NCBI RefSeq assembly: GCF_910592395.1
Contig: NC_088309.1
Coordinates: 7,318,501-7,382,500 of the forward strand
Reading direction: 5' to 3'
Origin: Lineus longissimus
Lineage: Eukaryota > Nemertea > Pilidiophora > Heteronemertea > Lineidae
DNA: 64,000 bases
The notes below the pieces were generated by a model. The model had not been told where the DNA came from, ran no database searches, and worked only from the letters and a program-made list of their open reading frames with translations. How positions within the stretch are numbered: the first letter of the stretch is position 1; the number at the start of each line of letters is the position of its first letter. Shown here piece after piece: positions 25,801 through 36,800 of this stretch. The translations under genes and the position numbers were made by a program.

Positions 25801-27440
25801 CAATTAGATAGCTGTATTATGCTCGATACTCAAAAAAGGGTTTAGAAGGAGTACTTACATATGGATAGGGTGGTTTTGTAAATGAGTGCCTGAGTGTAAA
25901 AGGGGAAAATAGTTGGCAAGGGAGGGGAGGGTCCCATTTTGTTTCAAGATCTTGCAAGTAGCAAACAAAGTTTAGTTTTCTCTCATAAAATGTGATCGGC
26001 TGTCAGTATCTCACATTGAGACCAGAAACCTCAATCATTCTTGCAATCAGGTTTTCCATTATGATGTTCTAGTGACAGAACAAATCTATTTTACAATTAT
26101 TATGTCTGCATTTATTTATTTGAGTAATGAAAATCTGAATTGGTACAGAGTTTAGCTTATGGCTTGCTTGTCTAAAAGCTTGTAAGAATTGTAGGCATGG
26201 AACTAGGCAGACTTTAAGAGGGGGCCTTCTATGGAAACTTATCCAGTATACATGTACTAATACATTCCCTTTCTTTAAATCGAGGGACCTTCTTTTCTTT
26301 TTTCTAAATATACGTGTAGCAGTGAGTGTGAGCGACAACTGACCATTACAAATCACGTCATATTGTCGGTATTTTACTTTAAAACTTGAATGCTAAAATA
26401 TTTGGGCTCGTCCTATAAATTTTCGATAAAGGTCATGAGAATTAACAGGTATTCACTGACAGGGTCATAATTGATTCCATGTACATAGTTGTACACTGCT
26501 AATGCGGATGTACTTGTAACATACTAACCACTTTCATACGTCAGTAGCATTTAACCCAAGCTTTTAACGAGCCTGTATATTCATGCAATTTATTGAGGCT
26601 GCATTTTGTTCTAGAGCTATAGTGTAAATGTGATACAAAATAAAAATAACTCCACAAATAGAAACCATTTCTTCCTTTGGTCATTTCTTGTTGTAGGGAC
26701 CGTCTCAGATTATTCTTTTTCAGAAAACTTTGGGGGGTCAACCCAAAAGTTTGTGGAGCATCACACCTCCATTTAGGCTGAGTTTTCTAATATAGAGACA
26801 CGTTGTCACTTGTAATGTGTGTCATGTGTCACTTACACATGACATTAAAGTCACTCCAAATAAAAAGGAACTAAAGTCTATATTGCTGGGGCGATGGTTT
26901 AAGTCACATCCTTAATGAGAAAAAACAGACTTGTGGGCCATCAGACTTCACTGTGAGTCAAACCACAATCAAATGAATTGACACTTGATCAACTCGGCAA
27001 ACAGTTTAGAAAGGCTGAGTTCCTTTAAAGGTCAATTAAGCTACTTTACACGCATTCCCAGTTTTGTAAAGTCATCTGCTAGTTTGAAATGTTCATGATG
27101 TCGTCTGCTTGTGAGTCAATCATTTCTGATTGTGGACAAGATACGACAAGAGAAACAAGATGTAAACATGTTTTTTTCTGGCACAGTTCCAGGTCACGAT
27201 TTGTTTTATGGTCGTGTAATCCAAGGCAGAATTAAGAGACGTGCCATTGCACAAGGAAGTTTTACTGTTGACTGTCTAGTCTTAAATAAATGTTGGATAC
27301 CCTTTATTGTGCTCCATATTGATATTTGTACTAGAGCATGACGGTTTACCCACGAAGGAGTTCTAGTTCAATCGCAGGCGAAAATTTGCCTGTTTTGGAT
27401 CTTCAGAAATAGCATTCAGTGAATCCCAGGTTTCTTGGTC
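22891..27440. other. 3'UTR of the W-motif gene and intergenic DNA
   Basis: No coding exon is supported after the TGA at 22888-22890. The first part is presumably 3'UTR; an AATAAA at 24512-24517 is one possible end, and nearer variants are possible. A 212-bp inverted-repeat element sits at 23474-23685. The rest is AT-rich, with only chance-length frames, up to the TATA box of the next gene at 27443. Confidence 0.5.
23474..23685. mobile_element. Inverted-repeat MITE-like element with TTAA ends
   Basis: The left end 'ttaaagggagacta' (23474-23487) and right end 'tagtctccctttaa' (23672-23685) are perfect 14-bp inverted repeats that include TTAA. TTAA is the target site of piggyBac-type transposons. 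The 212-bp body has no coding capacity. Related but diverged copies occur near 54234-54456 and 63523-63723, sharing 'gcaggarctrgggg', 'caggtgac' and 'agtagagacnncnactggcaactt'-like blocks. The superfamily is inferred from the TTAA only. Confidence 0.65.
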
Positions 27441-27442
27441 TG

Positions 27443-27561
27443 TATATAAGAATCCAGAGATATCTATTCCAATGCAACTCGAGCTGAGACCTTAAGCAAG
27501 GATTGCTGGCCAAAGCTAAGAAGGAAAGAGAACATTCTTTGCATCAAAGCACTGTGGAGAG
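27443..27561 (+). promoter_or_regulatory. TATA-box promoter and noncoding first exon of the LRR gene
   Basis: TATATAA at 27443-27449 lies where a core promoter would place transcription start near 27473. The transcribed leader would run to 27561, where 'gtggagag' meets a GTAAGC donor. A matching acceptor (ttttttccattacag) at 27863 opens the exon that carries the whole coding sequence from 27932. This is the clearest TATA-type promoter in the window. Confidence 0.6.
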
Positions 27562-27931
27562 GTAAGCTAATCTTTTAAAAGAAAGGTACATTCAGCAAGT
27601 ATATTCTTTTTCTAAAAGAGTGCTATGGTGTACCCTTACTGTCTCCACCAATTTTTGATGCGCAGTCGTCTTTTTAGGCCATAATGAAAAGCGATGTGAC
27701 GTGTTATGAATTTGTCTCTAACAGGTGCCCAATCTAATTGTTTATTTATTTCAAATTGGAGATACCATTGGTCGAAAAGTACATCCTTTAGGTTCAGGGA
27801 CAGCATCCCAGCTTTCTATCTTGTACATGCAAGTTTCATTTTGACATGTTTTTTCCATTACAGCACAGCGGATCAATCCGTCTTTGATTGAGAGCAACAC
27901 AAGCGGCCACGTCTTTTAATCTGGTAGAAAA

Positions 27932-29380
27932 ATGTCCGCGGCTTATACATTCCTTTTGGCAGCAGCATTGCTGGCCCTCTTGCCTCCTTCAAGTAGTTCA
28001 GGATCTCAGTGTGATTGTCCGCAGAATTGTATATGTAACAATTCAAAAAGTGTCATCTGCTCAAACTTGAAGACATTCCCAAAACTTTGCAATGGTACAC
28101 AATTCGTCACCATCCGCAACAGTGCGATCAGTACGTTGAATGAAAATGACAATTTGCCAATTTCTGTTCGTCATCTGATAGTACAAAGATCGCAGACAAA
28201 ATCAATTGATGAAGGATTCTTTCCAAAAGGTTCGGAATTGACTCTTTTGTCTCTTGACAATAATGACATTGCAAAAGCAGACTGGTTCAAAAATATCCCA
28301 CATCTGGCCAATTTGGATTTAGGTGCTAACCATCTTTCAAAATTAGAAGTGCCGTCGATTATTCATCTGACTGATCTCAAACTCAATGGAAATAAAATCC
28401 CTCATTTGGATGTATCGTCTGCTTTGTGTAAAATGGACAGGTCACGCCTGTGCAATCTACACCTGGATGGGATGGACTTGACAGCTTTTCCACAAGGCAT
28501 CATTGGTTGCAGTGACAAAACTAAGAAGGCTCTTCAAGTGACTTTCCTTTCTCTTTCTAAAAACAAGATCAAGGTCATCCCAAGGATGACCTCCTTGAAG
28601 GTCAAGAAACTCTATTTTTCTTCGAACAGGATCAAAGATATCCCTGATGGTACATTTCCCCAGTCTTTGACCCTTCTTATCGTCGCAAACAACCCGCTGG
28701 GCTACAAAGGGTTGACAGTTGTTGCCAGGTTAACCAATCTCAAACATCTCGATCTTTCTGGAATCAATTACAAATATTTCCCCTTGGACATGTTCCACTC
28801 TCTAACTAAACTTGAGTTTCTCAGCCTGATGAAGTGTAACATCACCAAAATCCAGGCTCCAATGTTGAAAAACCTTGCTGATCTCAAATCACTGAATCTC
28901 CAATCAAACCATCTCAAATATATTCCTGTGGATGTATGGTCTCCGTTGAAAAACATCGAAAACGTATTTCTTGATCATAACGAAATTTCACACATCCTGC
29001 AGACAGATGAGATGGAGATATTTTTGTTCCATTTGAAGAAGTTAGGGATATCAAACAACCCGTTCTCTTGCACATGCACCATTGTCTGGTTCAGCAAGTG
29101 GATGAGATCTCTGTATCGCACCACTGAAATCCTTAGTACACAGAAAATGAATTGTACATCGCCTGCCCATTATAAGGGGTATCCCTTGGCCGAGTTCATC
29201 CTCCCCAACTGTGACAAAGAGAAAAGTGATTTGGAAATCACTTTAGCAACAGTAGCTATAATTGTACTTGTGGCTTTTATAGTCGGAATTATGGTGTGTT
29301 GTTGCCGACAAGGGAGTCATGAATCCCAGTCAAAATCCACTATATTGAACAGAGGGGGCCGATATTATGAAGCGATATAA
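27932..29380 (+). CDS. Leucine-rich-repeat type I membrane protein
   Basis: This is a single uninterrupted 482-codon frame. Residues 1-25 form a signal peptide (leader with LLAAALLALLPP). A cysteine cluster follows (about 27-43, CDCPQNCIC), the LRRNT cap. Some eleven or twelve leucine-rich repeats span about 80-380 (e.g. LANLDLGANHLSKL, LKSLNLQSNHLKYI). An LRRCT cap starts at NPFSCTC and ends near LPNC. A transmembrane helix lies at about 434-458 and a short tail of some 24 residues follows. There is no TIR, kinase or Ig domain, so it is a receptor or adhesion molecule without an obvious signalling domain. The extracellular LRR fold implies protein binding; the ligand is unknown. The coding exon follows a 5' noncoding exon. 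An orthologue cannot be named. Confidence 0.92.
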   Translation: MSAAYTFLLAAALLALLPPSSSSGSQCDCPQNCICNNSKSVICSNLKTFPKLCNGTQFVTIRNSAISTLNENDNLPISVRHLIVQRSQTKSIDEGFFPKGSELTLLSLDNNDIAKADWFKNIPHLANLDLGANHLSKLEVPSIIHLTDLKLNGNKIPHLDVSSALCKMDRSRLCNLHLDGMDLTAFPQGIIGCSDKTKKALQVTFLSLSKNKIKVIPRMTSLKVKKLYFSSNRIKDIPDGTFPQSLTLLIVANNPLGYKGLTVVARLTNLKHLDLSGINYKYFPLDMFHSLTKLEFLSLMKCNITKIQAPMLKNLADLKSLNLQSNHLKYIPVDVWSPLKNIENVFLDHNEISHILQTDEMEIFLFHLKKLGISNNPFSCTCTIVWFSKWMRSLYRTTEILSTQKMNCTSPAHYKGYPLAEFILPNCDKEKSDLEITLATVAIIVLVAFIVGIMVCCCRQGSHESQSKSTILNRGGRYYEAI

Positions 29381-29845
29381 ATATCACGCAAGGGGAGGGG
29401 GGGGGGGGGGTTCAAGAGTAAGCATCAATGGGGAGTTCAGCTATTGATTCCGTTTCAAATGAAACAGGATTCTGAAAATGTGTTTTTTGAGGACTGCTGA
29501 ATACTAGAACAGACTCGAGTGTTGGACCTGGAATTTTCTTCTCCAAGGCCAGAGCTCAGCCTACCACTTTGTGTCAGACTATCTGGGGGTAAAATCATTT
29601 AGCCCACTGTTGAAAATGTCTGGGGAACAAACGATTCGGTTTGAAGATTTTAATCCACATTTATGGTTTCCTGTCAGCATCAACTGATAGGATGAAGTTT
29701 CTGTTGCAGACTGCAATTCCTGTTACACAGGGTCAATACTGTTTCTATTGATGTGGTTTAATCTTTGTATACTGTTGCTCAAGATGCATCTTGTTCATAT
29801 ATGTAAATATAACACTAGCCATCCTCGATGTACATGAAGTATCTC

Positions 29846-29851
29846 AATAAA
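29846..29851 (+). terminator. Poly(A) signal of the LRR gene
   Basis: AATAAA stands 466 nt after the TAA stop, preceded by a plain AT-rich 3'UTR containing a G-run at 29395-29410. The minisatellite at 29950 starts about 100 nt beyond it, so transcription probably ends before the repeats. Confidence 0.65.
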
Positions 29852-29949
29852 GATTTCACACAAAACCAAACATTTTTTCTGGTTCTTGATAGGAGCACAT
29901 TTCCAGGCAGCTTGGCTCCCAAGTGTTTTTGCTCACTTGAAAACAAGCA

Positions 29950-30255
29950 GGGGAAGACAGCCAGACTTTGCTGGGGCCCTCAACCCATGAAGAGAACAAG
30001 CTGGGGAAGACAGCCCAGACTTTGCTGGGGCCCTCAACCCATGAAGAGAACAAGCTGGGGAAGACAGCCCAGACTTTGCTGGGGCCCTCAACCCATAAAG
30101 AGAATAACCTGGGGAAGACAGCCCAGACTTTGCTGGGGCCCTCAACCCATAGAGAATAACCTGGGGAAGACAGCCCAGACTTTGCTGGGGCCCTCAACCC
30201 ATAAAGAGAATAACCTGGGGAAGACAGCCCAGACTTTGGTGAGAACCCTCAACCC
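29950..30255 (+). repeat. 54-bp minisatellite, about 5.5 copies
   Basis: The unit begins 'ggggaagacagcccagactt', continues 'tgctggggccctcaaccc' and ends 'atgaagagaacaagct'. The first units are 54 bp apart and nearly identical; later ones change 'atgaagagaacaag' to 'ataaagagaataac', and one unit is 3 bp short. Because 54 is divisible by three, the array is open in several frames on both strands, which explains the misleading long frames over it. Confidence 0.9.
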
Positions 30256-30368
30256 ATGAAGTGTGTGTTTGATGCCCATCAAGAACACCTGAATACCACA
30301 CAACTCAACACACCTATATGCATCTCTTTGCAACATATCAAGAAAACGAAAGTAGTCTATTCTACACT

Positions 30369-30850
30369 TTTATTGTTCATAAATACATAAATTTACAACT
30401 GATGTACAGTACGACAAAAGTTTATGAAATGCATGCATCACAGTGATTTCCTCAGCTGGACATGTGAACCACCAGTGAAAGGCTCAACTAAAACTCTGCA
30501 AGTTTGTAAAACCTCATGATTCTAGTGGCAGGCTTACGCCATCACTACTTTGGACACACAGAGCATCTATACAATGAAATACTACTGAGGTCATTGAAAT
30601 AAAAATAAGAGACGTAGAATTGTGCCAAAAACAAAAGAAGAAATGGAGCATTTTGTTTACAAATTAACTCTTTGATAGCAAGAGCTTACAAAATTTTAAA
30701 GATACAATCTATTGAATAAAACTTATTACCACCACACTATCAGCAAGTCTACCTGTAATTAACTAAGTACATGTACCATATGATACCTAGTGGTTCCTGG
30801 AAAAGTGCTCATCAACAGTAAATTACATTTGAAAATCAACTGCATTTATT
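30369..30850 (-). terminator. CHFR: Candidate poly(A) signals for CHFR
   Basis: On the minus strand AATAAA occurs at 30850-30845, 43 nt after the CHFR stop, and again at 30374-30369 some 520 nt downstream. Either could be used; vertebrate-like 3'UTR length would favour the distal one. Nothing else gene-like is visible between the minisatellite and the CHFR stop. Confidence 0.5.
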
Positions 30851-30892
30851 AAGCCTACAGTTTCTTCGTACTTCCCCGCAATCCTGGGTCAT

Positions 30893-33800
30893 TCACGTTG
30901 TGCGTAATTGATCACATATGTGGTTAAATCTCCTGAAATATAGATGTCAGATTGTAAATGTGATGGCCCAACATGTACATGGCCTCAAAGATGAAATAGA
31001 TGTAGGAAGTTTACAGGGGATTTGAATGATGCCGGAAGAGAAATTTATAAGAGAGTAATCATCTTTGCCTCAGACAGGACGGTTATTGCTTACTGTGCAT
31101 GGTGAGGCTTATTCTTTTGTGTCCGACAGTTCTTGCCCCAGTAGCAGTCCGCTCGCCTGGTGACTTCAGCTGGAAGCTGGGAAGCCGGTATGTCGCGCCT
31201 ATATTGGTACGCCAATTCCTTGAAGTTCCTGATGCCACATGCATAGCATGTTGCTGTGTCACCATTGAGATGATTTCTCCCAGAGTCTGAAGCAGAAACA
31301 CGAGTATGAATTTGCCATCTGGTGGTTTGACTAGTACATGTACCTACTTTTAAACACAGTATAACAGTTCATTTCAACAAAAAGATAGTATAACAACAGA
31401 TGAATATGGAAATGCTATTACATTGTCTCGGATATGACTTAGATTTTATGGCAGGATTCATCTCTTACACTTGCTATATTTCAAATGACATGCCAATTTC
31501 TCCAAGTCAATTTCTGAGGACCTGGTTCCTGTATTGGCTGGGGGTAGTAGTCCGACAACCCCGAAACAGTAATTACAGATTATTTTTCACAGCATAGGCA
31601 CGCTGAATTATCAACTTACCAACTGTAGTATATGTTCCACGCTCCATCTTTGCCACACACTCCTGCAGCATGTCCCTGACTGACTTTTCTTCAGACTCAA
31701 GATAGTCCTGAAAAGAATGAAAAATAATAATGCCAGTAAGACGAGAGAACACTTTCTTGAGAACTCATCTGTCAGGTGAAATTTCAACCCATGCAAACTG
31801 GCTCATCAAAAGGACTTGAAAATACTACATGTATGTCATGTGACAAGATATTCAGAAAGCTTTATCAATGCTTTCATCCCAGCTTTACACATTGCTATAA
31901 CGCAATTGAGGACAGGAAGAGAGAGATTCACGTACCTTTAATACATTTGATTCGTACGCATTGTCATTTATAAGACCGGCCAAACCCTTTTTCCCGAAAT
32001 TCATGTCTGGAAATTTATAAAAGAAATGTATCATATTACTATTAGCATCAAACATGCAACTACTCTAGAGTCACCGATCTTAAACCACATCAATAATTAC
32101 TACCCAATCAACACAGGTTAGCAAACTTAATACACAAACATATTCAAAGTCCTCAAGGACACATTCACACAGAAAATATTGTAATTTTATCCCAGTTGAC
32201 CCAGAAAAATTAGGTTATAACTTACCTCTGAATCTACCGATACAGCCGAGACAATCCCCTTTAGTACATCCCCAGTAGGCATGACAATAAAAGCGATAAC
32301 ATATTGAACCTGAAATACAAGGAAAATTTTCCAAAAGGTGTTGTATACTTTGCTAGTGAATTATTCATATCACACTCATTTGGACAAGCATTTTCTGTCC
32401 GTTATATTCGAAATCTGTTCCACAGATCAGACTTTACTCTCTGTTTTATGTGAGGATCCACTCTACAGATCTGATATTATAGGCAAGGTTCACTGTATTT
32501 TGTAACTAGGGTCAAAATAGTAGGTTGGTCTCCATAAGGGGTGAAAAATAGCATCTTGAAGCCTTTATTTGGGTAAGTTAAAACATGATGAACAAGCACA
32601 CAGAACTATAAGAGTGACCCCCTCCCCTCCAAGAAAGGAAAACCAATGAAGGGCTCATACATTGTTGTACAGGAAGAGTTGGATCTGTGACCCTGTCAGT
32701 TCTCCTGTCTGGCATCGGCTGCATACAGCACAAGCAGATGGCATGATTCTGGTTATTGTGACAGACGTAGTTAGGAGGCGTTGGGACGACTTTCTCGTCT
32801 TTCAGTCGTGGACCCCCTGTAGCACCATCCCTTCTTCCATTATCTAAAAACACAAATCATATATAAAATGATTCTTTGAGGAACAAGAAATGTAACCGGA
32901 TGGTTTAGAACACCCCTTACCTTGCCTTACTTTGCCCAATAACACTTTTCCTTATTTTGCCCCATAACAGTTGTCCTTATTCTGGAATACCTTTAGTTTT
33001 AGAGGATAATTTCTGGTGAATTATACTTTCTACTTTAAATTGCTTCTAAGAAGAGTAGAGGGGTAGAACCGGGGTAAATTGTGACATTTGTGTCCTTGCA
33101 ATACGTCTAAATAACAACAAATTTAGCCAAGCAGTTTCTGAATCCAGAACTACTTTTATAAAGACAACTATCTGAAATTACCTCCAGTAGCACCTGATGT
33201 CGAGGGGACAGCATCATCCCCAGGAGTATCAGGAGCAGCAGCTGGTCCGACATTAGCAGCAGTTGCTGTAGGCCCTCCTGTCGCAAGAGCTGGGGCGGCA
33301 CCTGGAACTGGAGGAACAGCAACCACCGCTGCACCAGGAGGATTAGGCACCGGTGCATGGTAATTTGGACATTGTCGACAGACATTCATCGGCGGAGGAG
33401 GAGCACTGCAATTATGAAATGTGATTATTAGTAACGAATGCAAAAAATTACACCAAAGATTTACCTCTTTTGATAACAATCAAATCATCGAATGCTAGTG
33501 GGGAATCAGTGGAGTAATGGTTAGAGCGCCGGACTCATAACCGAAAGGTCGTGGGTTCGACTCCGGTTAGAACCACAATACTGGTTTCAGTGTCCCTGGG
33601 CAAGACACTTAACCCTGCAGTTGCTTCTCTCCACCCAGGTGTATAAATGGGTACCGGTTGGAATGATCAGCTAGTGCGCTGAATTGACGGCAGCCTTTCT
33701 GAGTTCTACTGAAAGGTTTCAGGAGAGACCGGGGTAATAATGTAAAGCGCTTTGAGCGGGCAAATGGCCTGGATACTGTGCTTTATAAGACGCATCATTA

Positions 33801-36800
33801 TTAGTGAGGTACATAATGACTACACATTAGTGTAAACAGATTCAAAATCTTTTGATTAATATTCAATTTCCAATATTTTAATTGGGTTTAAGTCTCTTTA
33901 CTATCAAAGATTCACGGTAGTTCTACATGTAAGTCTGTTGAACTTTGACGATTTTCCAGTAAATGTCACCCATCGCTCTCCTTACTGGTAATTCAGGATG
34001 CAAATATTTTTTTACAAGTAAACTATTCGAGTAAGCACAGAAACGAATAAGGCAAAGCTGCTTCTTACCCAAACATCCGAATACCACCAAGCACAGGAGC
34101 AGCAAAAAGACCACTGCTGAAAATAACACGGTTGTTATAGATGTCCATATTATGTTCAGTAATAGACATGAAAAATTACTAACAGACCCCAGTTTTATTT
34201 ATTCATCTTACAAGGCATCCATTTAATGATTAATGATTAAAAAAATGATAAATGCATGTCCTTATAGCCTAGGTTTATAGCATGCTTTTTAACTCATTCA
34301 ACATTTATTACCCAAGCACTGGACATGTACATTTTTGCTACAAGCTTAGCTCTGTATGCTGGAGAAGTTTCAGTTAGTCATTAGTAAAAGAGATTTTACT
34401 TACAGTGGATTTAACATAGGCATACGAGGTCCATCATCATCATCATCATCATCATCATCGCCACCAGAACCATCACTGTTGTCACTGTAACGTCTGCCTT
34501 TAGGGTACAGCTGGAAGTGAAAAGAGTTATATCAGTGCCTGACAGAAGGTGTCACAAAACTATAAACTTTCTTGCCAGGCATTTTCTTTAACCAAATCAT
34601 GGAGTTCTTTGAGTGAGTCAGGGAGAAACCTTCTGAAGCACGTTTGCCAGAACTTTGGTGTTGTTTATATTAGAACTTGTAGAGCTACTAACAAAATAAT
34701 ACAACATGCTCAGAAATTCGATATTTATGTTTTCTCTTTCATACCATTACATTAATTAAATAAACCAACTTGCCACATCCTTAACAGACTGGAACAAAAT
34801 TACTCGCATCTCAGACGTACCATATCTCTAGTTATTGTGTTTTTCTCATTAAGTTCTTTTATATCTTCTTCTGGTCTTTTCTTGTCTGAAAATCAAATCG
34901 AAATATGTCACCTTTATATTAAAACACAACATCTTACATACCAGTACACTTTTTACAATCGATAAATATCACAAATTTGCACTCTCTTGGGAACAGTCCG
35001 ACTGATTCACCTTGAATATTTCATAGTGCTCACCTGTTATCGACTGTCGAGAGCAACTTCCAAATCCACTTACAAAGAATCACTACAGGATCACAACATC
35101 TCTTCATATTAAGTAAGGAAACCTTTCAAAATCATCCACCAAGAAGGAAAAGGACAAATCTCTTACCTGGGTTAGTCTTTAGATATGCTTCCACAAGATT
35201 ATTGACAATGTGGTTTTTATTAATTCTATCCACTTTGACCCGACACTGGAAAGTTTTAAGGATCAAAATGAATCAAAAATCCTCAGATCAACAGAAATCA
35301 TGAAGGATTTCTAACAAAATTAGTACTTGGTGACTTCATACTACTGTCCAGACTTACTTTTCTGATTAATCCAACCCTAACATCACACATGTAAGGAGAA
35401 CACATATTCTCTAATGTACACGATTTGTAGATTTTTTGGTGACCTCGATGCACACATAAATCAAATATACTCACAGAGGGACATTCATTGGACATCTTCA
35501 TCCAGTCGGAATAGCACCCGGAGCAGAAGGAATGCATGCATGGTTGAAGACTGCAAAAGATTCAATTCAATTCAAATTACAACACGAGTTTTCCAGTTGT
35601 GAGACCAACGGAGATTGTAAGGAATAGACAAGATATGTAAATAGAAAATAATTCTCAAGGATAACCGCATGTCAGCACCCAGTCCATGCGTACTGTTTGT
35701 AGTAAGTTTGTATTTAGATAAGCCCAAAGCCAGTATTGGCTATAGTGGCTTCCAATCCAATGATGATGATGATGATATTGTTGGAGAACTCTTTGAAGAG
35801 AGATGTCCAGTTTGCACAGAACAAATCGTATGGGAAAAACCAATTCTGGACCAAACTTTTTCTTCTCCTTTCACCATTTCAGAGAAGGGTCAGCTGAAGA
35901 TGGGGACACTGAGCTTCATTATGCCTTTCTATAGAAACCCCTCTATAACCGGCTGAGGGCACCCTACCTTATACAGTCATGGAGAATCTCCTGACAAATG
36001 ATACACATCAATGTCTCCATCATCGCATCCTCCTCCTCACAGTCAGCTGCCTTTGTTTTATCACTGTCACTTTTCATCACAGACTTCTCACACGTATCAT
36101 CTTTCACGTCAGTTTCAGTTTCTCCTTCCTTGGTTTCTTCTGTCTTCCTCTCAGGCACTAATTCCTTCTCTAACTCTTCCTTGCTTCCTTCTTTTGCTGT
36201 CTCTGGTACTTTCTCCACCAATATGTCACACTTTGCACCAGAAGGACCAGCTTTTTGAGATGTACGAACAGCATTTTCTCCTTCATCTCCTGATCTGATT
36301 CTTTTTAGTGACGGTTTACCGACAAGGGATTCCTGAAATAGATTTTGACCAATTTATAGCCAAGTAGATTTTTGCTATCTGGATGCGTGGAAGGCGAAAA
36401 GTTCGAAATTTAGACTGCCTTTGTCTAAATTATTAAAATTCGACATCGCTACTTACCGGAGCAGGCCGTTTCTTGGGTCCCTCTGGAGTCATATCTTCAG
36501 GACAGTCTATTTCATCTGCAAACAAAACAAAATCTGTCAATTCGAAATACTTTATCTCTAATAGCAGATGTTTCCCACTTCAACAACAGTAAGCATGAAA
36601 TGTCACCTGGTAAATATATTTTGGTTTTGATAACAGGCAGGCCATGAATGCCACCAAAAAGGCTGTGGACGCTTGCAAAGAGCTATAATGAAGTACAATG
36701 TTGGTCTTGCTTATCCCTTTAATAATGTTCAACAATGTTTCTTTCAGCTGCTTTCTTACAGTAGCAGGGGAGATCTGACACAGGTCCTCCAAGCACAGAC

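Noticed and set aside
29828-30259. 143-codon frame and its antisense counterparts
   Set aside because: Produced by the 54-bp minisatellite, whose unit is divisible by three.
33511-33575. Possible tRNA-Met gene
   Set aside because: A and B boxes and a CAT loop are present, but the acceptor stem does not close and a SINE body follows, so it is a SINE head.
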